52,782 nt of DNA from an uncultured Granulosicoccaceae bacterium (lineage in GTDB: Bacteria; Pseudomonadota; Gammaproteobacteria; Granulosicoccales; Granulosicoccaceae). This document shows positions 46,701 to 52,782 of this stretch, piece after piece. The position numbers were made by a program, and so were the translations under genes. A model generated the notes under the pieces. It ran no database searches, was not told the origin of the DNA, and worked only from the letters and a program-made list of their open reading frames with translations. The stretch is from positions 1 to 52,782 of the forward strand of contig CALJAA010000059.1 of the NCBI GenBank assembly GCA_938028465.1. The letters run 5' to 3'. Position 1 is the stretch's first letter. Each line of letters opens with the position of its first letter.

Positions 46701-48308
46701 GATCTAATCGAAGGAATTATGGATACTGACGGTGATGGAGTAATAGATTCGCTCGACCTTGATAGCGACAATGATGGAATTTACGATTCGATTGAAAGCG
46801 CCGCCGACACAGATAGTGATGGCATTTTCGATCGGCTTGATTTAGATAGCGACAACGATGGTCAATTTGACATTCTTGAAGCGGGTTGGGTCGATACAAA
46901 CGGTGATGGAGTCATAGATGGATTTACTGATGCCAATAGTGATGGTGTTGATGATAATCGGGCATCTAGCGCACAAACTGAAACGGACACCGATGCTGAT
47001 AGCGTCCCGGATTTTCAAGATACCGATAGCGATGCAGATGGTATTTCGGATCGAGAGGAAGGTATCGCTGATAATGATTTGGATAGTATCCCTAACTACC
47101 GAGATCTAGATTCAGATAATGACGGTATACCGGATGTTACGGAAGCTGGACCGTCGCCCCTTGCAGCTGCTGATAGTGATGCAGACGGTACACCGGATTA
47201 CCTTGATCTCGATTCGGATAATGATGGCATCGATGATTCCTTAGAGTCTATAGCCGGCGCTCTCGGTGGTACTGATATCGATGGTGACGGCATTGCGAAC
47301 GCAATTGATACGGATTCTGATGGCGATGGAATTGATGATGCAGTAGAGGGCGCGCTGGATACTGATGGTGACGGCATTAGTAATTCAATGGATATTGATT
47401 CGGACAACGACGGCTTGTTAGACAGCGATGAAGGCACAGTTGATACTGATGGCGATAGCGTTATGGATTACCTGGATTTGGATAGCGATAACGATGGCCT
47501 TACGGATAACTTTGAAGCCGGCGGATTAGATGTCGACGGCAATGGCCTGGTGGATGCGTTTACTGATAATGACCGCGATGGTGCTGATGACCTCACTCTA
47601 CGAACTCCGCTACCAATACCTGATCATGACAATGATCGTGTTAAAGATTACTTGGATCTTGATAGCGACAACGATGGTTTGACTGATCTTATTGAGTCGG
47701 GTGCTATGTCGGTTGACACCGATGGCGACGGCCGGGCTGATAGCTTTGTCGATATCAACCTCAATGGGCGCGATGATACTGCTGAAGCCATGCCAATTAT
47801 CGTCGTTGACACTGATGGTGATGGCGAGAGCGACCACCTTGATTTAGATAGTGATAATGACGGTGAGTTTGATATTAGTGCATCAGGTGCAGCAGATCTT
47901 GATAACAATGGCCTAGTTGATATCACTAGCGACATTGACGCCGATGGCATTCCCGACTTAGTTGATGTTGACTTGACTGGAGGAATGGATGCCGATGCTG
48001 ATGGCATTGATGATCGGGCAGATGCTGATTTTAGCAATTTGGCTGATAGCGATGGAGACGGTATCGTCGACGCGCTAGATGCGGACACAAATGGTGATGG
48101 TCGCGTTACTGCTGATGATAGACATCCGATGAGTTTGACTGAAGTGAATTTGGTTGCTGAGCCTGCTGGCGTTGGAGTTTACACGGGGTTGGACGGAGAG
48201 GGCTGCAGCATAAGCGCAGCTCGCGACGGCAAGCTCGACCCGAGTTTGCTTTTGATGTGCTTTGTTGCGTTGGGTACGTTGCTGCGCCGTAGTATGCCAT
48301 CCCATTGA
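43758..48308 (+). CDS. Giant acidic repeat protein with thrombospondin type 3-like calcium-binding repeats and C-terminal sorting tail
   Basis: This 1516-residue exported protein has a long N-terminal region (signal hydrophobic core [18 protein letters not shown] near residue 50), then a beta-rich domain to about residue 375 that I do not recognise. About 23 repeats follow (residues ~385-1465) of the pattern DSDNDGI-D-E followed by DTDGDGI-DYLDL; these DxDxDG loops resemble TSP3/EF-hand-like calcium sites. The tail is [15 protein letters not shown], a hydrophobic helix ([13 protein letters not shown]) and RRSMPSH, similar to Cys-containing C-terminal sorting signals of the JDVT-CTERM kind. 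Likely a surface or adhesion protein. AAGGA supports the start. Its base use is strongly shaped by the repeats. Confidence 0.88.
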   Translation: MDFAWLCNLSSRHGKGSITTVKTTDTSKSKKCQKLSQRTLPCFVGGLLASVVGTSQAAVDALADIQTITIPSTSSQFNVGGDTYTFGNGLDRKLTGVTTISGVSFIVLGDESRVIARTLDNAIVAGGLRSKMFAEVSAAGTGTRNYVSSFPDAAGSFDVTQLLGGTIINRGALDVFLNAPNPSNEIPGNIERVDFIYDRGVTTPADAALLTEGGHIYIEKNANNPAQVAAILALDLYGNPTRFGPLLEITTANMQHATIDGQTKSFSWHFLADQAPIGTSALTGGDLYTEGAFPSYKSGKDEFLGGAIMTFADLGLSQSELYFGLAYFDGSIKQSDVDSGVVDLVSMTGFNTDTASGYGGADFGGGLGGVLMSVDAVNAVVLDTDRDGVGDIDDLDDDNDGIPDSAEGLLDSDKDGIPDSLDADSDNDGISDAIEAGGIDADGDGRIDNFIDANSDGLDDSTAATPLPVLDTDSDLKPDYLDLDSDNDSLSDLIEAGGRDSNADGLVDNFIDRNGDGLDDSIRQIPLPISDTDADSQYNFRDIDSDNDGVMDSIEATLDTDGDGIADYEDPDSGSNPDSDQDGIDDVVEAGPNLSSPLDSDGDGIIDMLDTDSDNDGIADLIEGVVDTDSDGAADYLDIDSDNDGISDQFEDTTSPTWLGLDSDADGIDDALDFDSVFGLDTNANGIGDAVEPTDTDADGIPDHQDLDSDGDGVTDLVETNSDSDGDGTANQIDLDSDNDGISDALESRGSVVLSGLDTDSDGIDNAIDADVTGGADANSNGIDDALETTDTDLDGLPDYLDLDSDNDGILDITESGAGASLSDADGDLIPDYLDLDSDNDGISDNVEDSSSPALSGLDVDSDGIDDAVDVDVTNGADNNANGIDDTFEATDSDGDATPDHLDTDSDNDTISDSAETSGTGTLIDTDGDSIADYLDLDSDNDTIPDSVEGVVDEDANGIPDYRDTIAGQDSGSDSDNDGISDLIEGIMDTDGDGVIDSLDLDSDNDGIYDSIESAADTDSDGIFDRLDLDSDNDGQFDILEAGWVDTNGDGVIDGFTDANSDGVDDNRASSAQTETDTDADSVPDFQDTDSDADGISDREEGIADNDLDSIPNYRDLDSDNDGIPDVTEAGPSPLAAADSDADGTPDYLDLDSDNDGIDDSLESIAGALGGTDIDGDGIANAIDTDSDGDGIDDAVEGALDTDGDGISNSMDIDSDNDGLLDSDEGTVDTDGDSVMDYLDLDSDNDGLTDNFEAGGLDVDGNGLVDAFTDNDRDGADDLTLRTPLPIPDHDNDRVKDYLDLDSDNDGLTDLIESGAMSVDTDGDGRADSFVDINLNGRDDTAEAMPIIVVDTDGDGESDHLDLDSDNDGEFDISASGAADLDNNGLVDITSDIDADGIPDLVDVDLTGGMDADADGIDDRADADFSNLADSDGDGIVDALDADTNGDGRVTADDRHPMSLTEVNLVAEPAGVGVYTGLDGEGCSISAARDGKLDPSLLLMCFVALGTLLRRSMPSH

Positions 48309-48313
48309 GGCAA

Positions 48314-48412
48314 GTCATCCCCGCGTAGGCGGGGATCCATTGTTCATTACTGGGATAGTTTATCGCATGCTAGATCCCGGAACGCCGGACCGCCGCCTTC
48401 GCGGGGATGACA
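48314..48412. repeat. Dispersed palindromic repeat, copy 6
   Basis: GTCATCCCCGCG-TAGG-CGGGGATCC (48314-48338) is paired with a degenerate unit ending CCGCCTTCGCGGGGATGACA (48393-48412). A GTGATGACAGT partial copy follows. It lies between the convergent repeat-protein and OmpA-like genes, 5 bp after a stop codon. Confidence 0.88.
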
Positions 48413-48466
48413 GTGTACGCTGTGATGACAGTGGTGCTGGGTTGACGTTGTTAACGGCGGTGACAG

Positions 48467-49171
48467 TTACCGATTAATCACAGGCTTTTCAAGCGCTGCT
48501 TGCTCTTTGCCTTCAACGATAGGTTTGATGTAAATTTCAACCCGGCGGTTGCTGGCTTTATTGGCTGCCGATGTGTTGGGTAAGCGCGGCTCGGTTTCTC
48601 CTCGGCCCTCGGTGCGTAATCGTTCCTGAACCACCCCATCATTACGTAGGTAACCTGCAACAGCAGTTGCACGCTTATTGGATAGTACTTGGTTATAAGA
48701 ATCGCTACCGTCGCTATCGGTATAGCCCACAACGTGCAAAATAGTTTTGTTGTACGTTGACGTTTCGCTAGCAATTTTATTTAACGTGGAATGAAAAGCG
48801 GGTTTAACTTGCGCAGAACCCACATCGAAAGATGCCTCACTGTTCAGGCGAACCAGTAGCACATCATCATCAAGCCGTTGTACGTCAACTTGATTTTTGA
48901 GTAATTCGTTTTCAAGTGCCACTTCGAGTGCTGCTTGTTGCTTGTCTTGATATCGGCCTACTGCGCCACCCGCTAAGGCGCCAATTGCTGCGCCAAGCAG
49001 AACGTTGTCAGAACCCGTTTGTTTGGCTATTACTGCGCCAGCAACGGCACCTATGCCTGCACCGATTTTGGTACGACGATTAGGGTCGTCAGTAGCGCAT
49101 GCGGATAGTGTGACTAACGCAGCTACAGCAATGGGTAGTAATGTTTTACGTGCTTTATTTGAGGTTTTCAT
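48467..49171 (-). CDS. OmpA-family lipoprotein with glycine-zipper domain
   Basis: This 234-residue lipoprotein has a signal peptide with lipobox LSAC (Cys at residue 25), a glycine-zipper segment (KIGAGIGAVAGAVIAKQ, then GAAIGALAGGAVGRY) and an OmpA C-terminal peptidoglycan-binding domain (HVVGYTDSDGSDSYNQVLSNKRATAVAGYL; NRRVEIYI). The arrangement matches Pal-like/YiaD proteins. The ATG at 49171 is chosen for a normal-length signal, but the only good Shine-Dalgarno (GGGAG) lies seven bases before a TTG at 49225, so an 18-residue longer N-terminus is possible. Confidence 0.9.
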   Translation of the reverse strand: MKTSNKARKTLLPIAVAALVTLSACATDDPNRRTKIGAGIGAVAGAVIAKQTGSDNVLLGAAIGALAGGAVGRYQDKQQAALEVALENELLKNQVDVQRLDDDVLLVRLNSEASFDVGSAQVKPAFHSTLNKIASETSTYNKTILHVVGYTDSDGSDSYNQVLSNKRATAVAGYLRNDGVVQERLRTEGRGETEPRLPNTSAANKASNRRVEIYIKPIVEGKEQAALEKPVINR

Positions 49172-49307
49172 ATTGCGGTTGTGGTTCGTAAGTTTATTCA
49201 GTTTGTTGTACGTAATCGTGTTCAAGGCAGATCTCCCTGTGGATGCGGTAATCGTATCAGGCTTAACTGAACGTTAGCGGAATACACAGAGTTGCCGTTT
49301 TGAAAGG

Positions 49308-49907
49308 TCAGGGCGGTGTAAGTTCCCCGCCCAGCTCATAAGCGCGTAGTAGCAACGACTCAGCTTCAGATTCGGGTACGGCGAGTTTTAGAGAAAGTGT
49401 GTCGCTAAACTCTTTTTCTAAAATGATGATGTCGGTGTTTTTCAGCCAATGCTCGAATGTTGCAAGCTGTGAGTAGGGTAGTTGTAACGTCATGGTTGTT
49501 TTAATGAACGCGGTGATGATGTTGAGCTCATTTAAGGCACTACTCACAGATTGTGAGTACGCTCGCACCAAGCCACCTGCGCCTAGCTTGACGCCTCCAA
49601 AGTAACGCGTCACTACAACCGCGATATTACCCATTCCCGAGTGCTGCAATACATTGAGCATGGGTTTTCCAGCGGTGCCTTTGGGCTCACCGTCATCGCT
49701 TTGATCTTGGTTATAAACATCTGTAGGTACGCCCGCCACCATCGCCCAGCAATGATGATTAGCATCAGAAAATTCATCGCGCACAGTTTGTATTGCGTTA
49801 AGAGCAGTTTGTTTCTCAGGCACAGGTAAAACTGTCGTGATAAAACGACTGCGCTTGATTATCGTCTCAAAGCGCTGCTTGGACTCTGGCGCCGGGTAGC
49901 GATCCAT
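49308..49907 (-). CDS. yigZ: YigZ/IMPACT family protein
   Basis: This 199-residue protein of the UPF0029 (YigZ/IMPACT) family has the typical KRSRFITTVLPV start, HHCWAMVAGV, NQDQSDDGEPKGTAGKPML and VAVVVTRYFGGVKLGAGGLVRAYSQSV segments (quoted in parts). The C-terminal DUF1949 domain covers about residues 135-195. Family role is tied to translation or ribosome-associated regulation but is not well defined. It is 14 bp downstream of the PEP-mutase-family gene and probably co-transcribed. Confidence 0.93.
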   Translation of the reverse strand: MDRYPAPESKQRFETIIKRSRFITTVLPVPEKQTALNAIQTVRDEFSDANHHCWAMVAGVPTDVYNQDQSDDGEPKGTAGKPMLNVLQHSGMGNIAVVVTRYFGGVKLGAGGLVRAYSQSVSSALNELNIITAFIKTTMTLQLPYSQLATFEHWLKNTDIIILEKEFSDTLSLKLAVPESEAESLLLRAYELGGELTPP

Positions 49908-49921
49908 TGGTGAAGTGGTGC

Positions 49922-50689
49922 TTAAGCAAATTCTTCGCTAGCCCATTGAGCAAGTGCTTTGAGCATTTTTCTGTATGGAACTGGCCCGTAGCTGATACGC
50001 GCCACACCAAGTTCAATCAGCTTAGCTTTAGCAGGCACGTGCGGTAGAGCAATAATGTTGACCGGTAAATTCACTTGCTCACACAGTGTTTCGATCATTT
50101 TTTCATCGGCAAGGCCAGGTGCGAAGAAACCATCTGCGCCGGCTTGTTCATACGCATGAGCGCGTTCAATTGCCTCGTCTAACATGGCCTGTGTATGCGC
50201 ATCCGGTTTGTGCTTTAAAAAAATATCCGTACGAGCATTGATAAACGCAGATGCGATTACACTGTCTGCTGCTTTACGTGCCGCAGCCACACGAGTGCCC
50301 TGTGTCGCTGTATCGTACAAGCCATCGCCGCCAACAATCTGATCTTCAAAGTTAAACCCAACCACGCCGGTGCTTATCGCTTGCTTTACGGTGCTTTCTA
50401 TTGTCTCAGCATCAGCGCCATATCCACCTTCTAAATCCATGGTAACCGGTAGGTCCACGGCTTTTAAGATACGTTTGATATTGGCCAAAGCCAACTCCAA
50501 TGGAAACTGCTCTCCATCGGCAAAACCTTGTGCCATTGCAACGGGTGCGCTACCGGTAGCAAGCGCCTTTGCACCAGAGTCGCTAACGGCTTTAGCACTG
50601 CCTGCATCCCAAATGTTGTAGAGCATTATCGGGTTACCAGGAATATGCAAATCGTGGAATTTTTTGATAGATGATGCTTGAGAAGTCAT
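49922..50689 (-). CDS. Isocitrate lyase/PEP mutase family protein
   Basis: This 255-residue TIM-barrel protein has the ICL/PEPM fold: LYNIWDAGSAKAV, PVTMDLEGGYGAD, GVVGFNFEDQIVGG and FINARTDIFL. The catalytic KKCGH-type loop of true isocitrate lyases is absent, so it is more likely a small-substrate lyase or hydrolase such as a 2-methylisocitrate-like, oxaloacetate-decarboxylase-like or phosphonopyruvate-acting member. Metal-binding acidic residues are retained. It starts a two-gene minus-strand unit with yigZ and is divergent from the glutamate-synthase-like gene. Confidence 0.9.
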   Translation of the reverse strand: MTSQASSIKKFHDLHIPGNPIMLYNIWDAGSAKAVSDSGAKALATGSAPVAMAQGFADGEQFPLELALANIKRILKAVDLPVTMDLEGGYGADAETIESTVKQAISTGVVGFNFEDQIVGGDGLYDTATQGTRVAAARKAADSVIASAFINARTDIFLKHKPDAHTQAMLDEAIERAHAYEQAGADGFFAPGLADEKMIETLCEQVNLPVNIIALPHVPAKAKLIELGVARISYGPVPYRKMLKALAQWASEEFA

Positions 50690-50755
50690 GAGGGCGTACT
50701 GCGCAAAAATGAGGTATGACTATATCAAATTCAACGCGCAGCCCTCTGATAAAAT

Positions 50756-50771
50756 ATACCCTTGGGGGTAT
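50756..50771. promoter_or_regulatory. Palindrome resembling CsoR/CstR-type operator
   Basis: ATACCC-TTGG-GGGTAT is a perfect 6-bp inverted repeat with a 4-bp centre, the size and composition of CsoR/CstR-like sites. It lies about 67 bp upstream of the PEP-mutase-family ATG and 188 bp upstream of the glutamate-synthase-like ATG. No CsoR gene is in the window. Confidence 0.35.
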
Positions 50772-50862
50772 TGTGTTGAATGCCCGAGTAGTCGCTTATC
50801 TTTTGCCGGTAAAGCAGATGTTTGATGGGGCATCCTTGGAACGCTGACTATACTCAGTACTC

Positions 50863-50880
50863 GTTCATTGCCGAATGAAC
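50863..50880. promoter_or_regulatory. Candidate TetR-type operator upstream of the glutamate-synthase-like gene
   Basis: GTTCATT-GCCG-AATGAAC is a perfect 7-bp inverted repeat with a 4-bp centre, typical of TetR-family operators. It sits just after a TATACT hexamer (50849-50854), where a repressor would block transcription of the gene starting at 50959. Confidence 0.5.
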
Positions 50881-50958
50881 TTCGACTGCGCAGCGACATC
50901 ACAAAACCACGCTCTGCAATCGATTAAGAATTGCAACAACAACCAGTCAGGATCAAAC

Positions 50959-52542
50959 ATGTTAGTGCGTCATTACTTTGTGATATTTGCAATCGTTGCT
51001 CCTATTGTGGTGCTCGGCTTGGCTATGCTTTGGCCAGTAATGATATGCCTCATGTTGTTGGTTATTCCGGTGATCATTATCGGCTTGATTGACATGTTTC
51101 AACAACGGCATACCATCCGGCGTTTGTACCCGGTGATCGGTAGGTTCCGATATATGTTGGAAGCGGTGCGGCCTGAGATCCAACAGTATTTTGTTGAGTC
51201 AGACACCAGCGGCGCTCCGATTCCTCGCGAGTTTCGTTCTTTAATTTATCAGCGTGCAAAGGGTGCTCGAGATTCCCGTCCGTTCGGTACCATCTTTGAC
51301 GTGAATCGCTCAGGCTACGAATGGATGAATCATTCACTGAAGCCTGTACACATTCATGACACGGATCCACGTGTCAAGTTTGGTGGTGATCGCTGCTCCA
51401 AGCCGTACATGGCATCACCTTTAAATATATCTGCGATGAGTTACGGCTCCTTGAGTAGCAACGCCATTCGAGCGTTAAACAAGGGCGCTAAGATGGGTGG
51501 CTTTTTTCACAATAGTGGAGAGGGTAGCTTAAGCCCTTATCACTTAGAGGCAGGCGGTGATTTAGTTTGGCAGATCGGGACGGGTTATTTTGGATGCCGA
51601 ACCGAAGCGGGTGATTTCAATGCTGAGCTGTTTAGAAAAGCAGCCACGGGTGATTCAGTGAAGATGATCGAGATCAAACTATCGCAAGGCGCTAAGCCTG
51701 GGCACGGTGGCATATTGCCAGCAGCCAAGTTAACCGCCGAGATTGCGCAGATTCGACAAGTACCGATGGGCAAGGATGTTATTTCCCCAGCGGCTCACAC
51801 AGCGTTTAGTACGCCCATTGAGTTGCTTGAGTTTATTGAGCAACTACGCGAGCTATCGGGCGGTAAGCCAGTGGGATTTAAACTATGCATTGGCCGTCGC
51901 GATGAATTTCTGGCCATTTGTAAGGCTATGCTGCTCACCGGAAAAATGCCAGACTTTATTACCGTTGATGGTGGCGAAGGTGGCACGGGTGCCGCACCAA
52001 CTGAGATGACCAACTCAATTGGTACTCCGCTTCGTGATGCACTTATTTTTGTAAACCTTGCGTTGATAGGAATAGGCCTGCGCGATCAAACGCGCATCAT
52101 TGCATCGGGCAAGGTGTTTTCAGCGTTTCATTTAGTGCGGGCGATTGCTTTAGGCGCTGATACTGTTAATTCTGCTCGTGGCATGATGATGGCGCTAGGC
52201 TGCATACAATCGCGTAGTTGCAATACGGATCATTGCCCAACGGGTATTGCAACGCAAAATCCTGCTCGCACAAAAGGGTTGGTAGTTGGTGATAAGGCCA
52301 CACGCGTTGCTAGCTTTCATCGTTCGACCGTTGAAAACATAACTGAGTTACTTGGTGTGGCCGGCCTTAAAAGCTTGGATGAATTGGCACCAAAGCATAT
52401 CAATCGACGCGTACAAGGCACAGAGATTAAAACCTACGAGCAGTTGTATCCGCGCATTAGCCCTAACTGTTTATTGCACGATGAAACGATACCGGCGGAC
52501 TGGAAAGATGACTGGCATGCGGCGAATGCGCATGCTTGGTGA
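50959..52542 (+). CDS. Membrane-anchored FMN-binding glutamate synthase (GltB2-like) family protein
   Basis: This 527-residue protein has two N-terminal helices (residues 5-45) followed by a glutamate synthase central/FMN domain. It includes SPLNISAMSYGSLSSNAIRALNKGA-type segments, GEGSLSPYH, LSQGAKPGHGGILP, TVDGGEGGTGAAPTEM and the [3Fe-4S] cysteine motif CIQSRSCNTDHCPTGIATQNP (in parts). It lacks the amidotransferase domain, so it is not a complete glutamate synthase; archaeal-type and membrane-linked homologues use ammonia or an unknown donor. The ATG at 50959 is chosen because AGGAT lies 6 bases upstream and MLVRHYF starts the first helix; an in-frame ATG at 50875 is less likely. Two palindromes lie upstream. 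Confidence 0.92.
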   Translation: MLVRHYFVIFAIVAPIVVLGLAMLWPVMICLMLLVIPVIIIGLIDMFQQRHTIRRLYPVIGRFRYMLEAVRPEIQQYFVESDTSGAPIPREFRSLIYQRAKGARDSRPFGTIFDVNRSGYEWMNHSLKPVHIHDTDPRVKFGGDRCSKPYMASPLNISAMSYGSLSSNAIRALNKGAKMGGFFHNSGEGSLSPYHLEAGGDLVWQIGTGYFGCRTEAGDFNAELFRKAATGDSVKMIEIKLSQGAKPGHGGILPAAKLTAEIAQIRQVPMGKDVISPAAHTAFSTPIELLEFIEQLRELSGGKPVGFKLCIGRRDEFLAICKAMLLTGKMPDFITVDGGEGGTGAAPTEMTNSIGTPLRDALIFVNLALIGIGLRDQTRIIASGKVFSAFHLVRAIALGADTVNSARGMMMALGCIQSRSCNTDHCPTGIATQNPARTKGLVVGDKATRVASFHRSTVENITELLGVAGLKSLDELAPKHINRRVQGTEIKTYEQLYPRISPNCLLHDETIPADWKDDWHAANAHAW

Positions 52543-52558
52543 TTGATGTTTACTGCTC

Positions 52559-52660
52559 GTCATTCACCCCGGAGGGCGCCCAGCCCGCGAAGGCGGGAAT
52601 CTAGCACTGAGGAAAAGCCAGATACCGCTAGCATGGATCCCCGCCTTCGCGGGGATGACA
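52559..52660. repeat. Dispersed palindromic repeat, copy 7
   Basis: GTCATTCACCCCGGAGGGCG begins the long-arm variant, which ends GCGGGAATC at 52602. GGATCCCCGCCTTCGCGGGGATGACA (52635-52660) is the facing unit, and a shorter GCGGGATGACA follows. It lies between the convergent glutamate-synthase-like gene and a partial minus-strand gene. Confidence 0.88.
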
Positions 52661-52678
52661 AGCTCTGCGGGATGACAC

Positions 52679-52782
52679 TTAATCCTCGACATAACGAACT
52701 TGGTCACTTTCCAATAACTCAGCTATAGCGGGTAGCTGGGTTAGGCCGTCGGCGACTTCTTGATCCAGCTCAGTTTCAATTT
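52679..52782 (-). CDS. 3' end of an unidentified gene running into the window edge
   Basis: On the minus strand the frame is open from the window end to a TAA stop at 52679-52681 and encodes IETELDQEVADGLTQLPAIA then ELLESDQVRYVED. The 33 residues are acidic and helical in look, with no recognised motif. It directly follows a dispersed repeat, as other gene ends do, which supports it being a real C-terminus. Its identity cannot be judged from this fragment. Confidence 0.55.
   Translation of the reverse strand, partial: IETELDQEVADGLTQLPAIAELLESDQVRYVED

Noticed and set aside
45000-48000. Minus-strand frames rich in Ser/Pro opposite the giant repeat gene
   Set aside because: They mirror the Asp-rich codon repeats of the plus-strand protein and start and stop at random within it.
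48262-48477. Short plus-strand frame over the end of the giant repeat gene
   Set aside because: It consists of the out-of-frame tail of the gene plus the dispersed repeat and has no coding support.
52543-52728. Short frame with a DPRLRGDD-type sequence after the glutamate-synthase-like gene
   Set aside because: It is translated dispersed palindromic repeat; such peptides arise at many repeat copies and are not genes.

Overview
The window is about 52.8 kb of chromosome-like DNA of moderate GC with bacterial gene density. The gene content suggests a heterotrophic marine Gammaproteobacterium: RutR/PreTA pyrimidine catabolism, ExbB-ExbD-TonB, KatG with a Fur-type regulator, betaine/methylamine-type enzymes, D-cysteine desulfhydrase/L-cysteate lyase, and many ABC uptake systems. 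Gram-negative envelope proteins (TonB system, OmpA-like lipoprotein, periplasmic binding proteins) support this. The exact taxon is inference. I see no rRNA, tRNA, CRISPR array, prophage or transposase.

Layout. 1-9985 is a reductive pyrimidine-degradation locus: preT (cut by the window edge), preA, a divergent RutR-type regulator with a matching palindromic operator, a beta-ureidopropionase-type amidohydrolase, dihydropyrimidinase, and a dedicated ABC importer (ATPase, two permeases, NMT1/THI5-type binding protein). 10099-11479 holds a prolyl-tRNA editing protein and a phytanoyl-CoA-type dioxygenase. 11721-17715 holds a DMT transporter, a ureohydrolase (agmatinase/guanidinobutyrase type) and an OpuA-like ABC importer. 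That importer has an unusual N-terminal domain on its permease, a small two-helix protein at its end, and an intrinsic terminator between the binding protein and ATPase genes. 17740-23218 holds an aldo/keto reductase, a sorbosone-dehydrogenase-like protein, and a racemase plus PLP lyase pair with a divergent LysR regulator.

23311-28300 holds a 2',3'-cyclic nucleotidase and a fur-katG peroxide-defence pair. 28323-33693 is a dipeptide-type ABC importer with a fused double ATPase and a convergent binding-protein gene. 33834-36295 holds a Tat-signal-like hypothetical protein, YceI and pirin. 36351-38721 (minus strand) is a tonB-exbD-exbB cluster attached to the 3' remnant of a TonB-dependent receptor gene, which is 5'-truncated and frameshifted. 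38722-43435 (minus strand) is an operon of FAD demethylase, MttB-family protein and an SDR lacking the usual YxxxK. 43758-48308 encodes a 1516-residue surface-type protein made mostly of acidic calcium-binding-type repeats, with a C-terminal Cys/helix/Arg sorting tail. The end holds an OmpA-like lipoprotein, YigZ, a PEP-mutase-family enzyme, a membrane-anchored glutamate-synthase-like FMN protein and the 3' end of an unidentified gene.

A dispersed palindromic repeat with a GTCAT(T/C)CCCGCG-loop-CGGGGAT core occurs in at least seven intergenic spacers, nearly always right after a stop codon. The most interesting points are the repeat family, the decayed receptor next to an intact TonB motor, the RutR box controlling a reductive rather than Rut-type pathway, the domain-fused OpuA-like permease beside a ureohydrolase, the non-canonical SDR in a demethylation operon, and the giant repeat protein. 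No unambiguous new defence or mobile system was seen.
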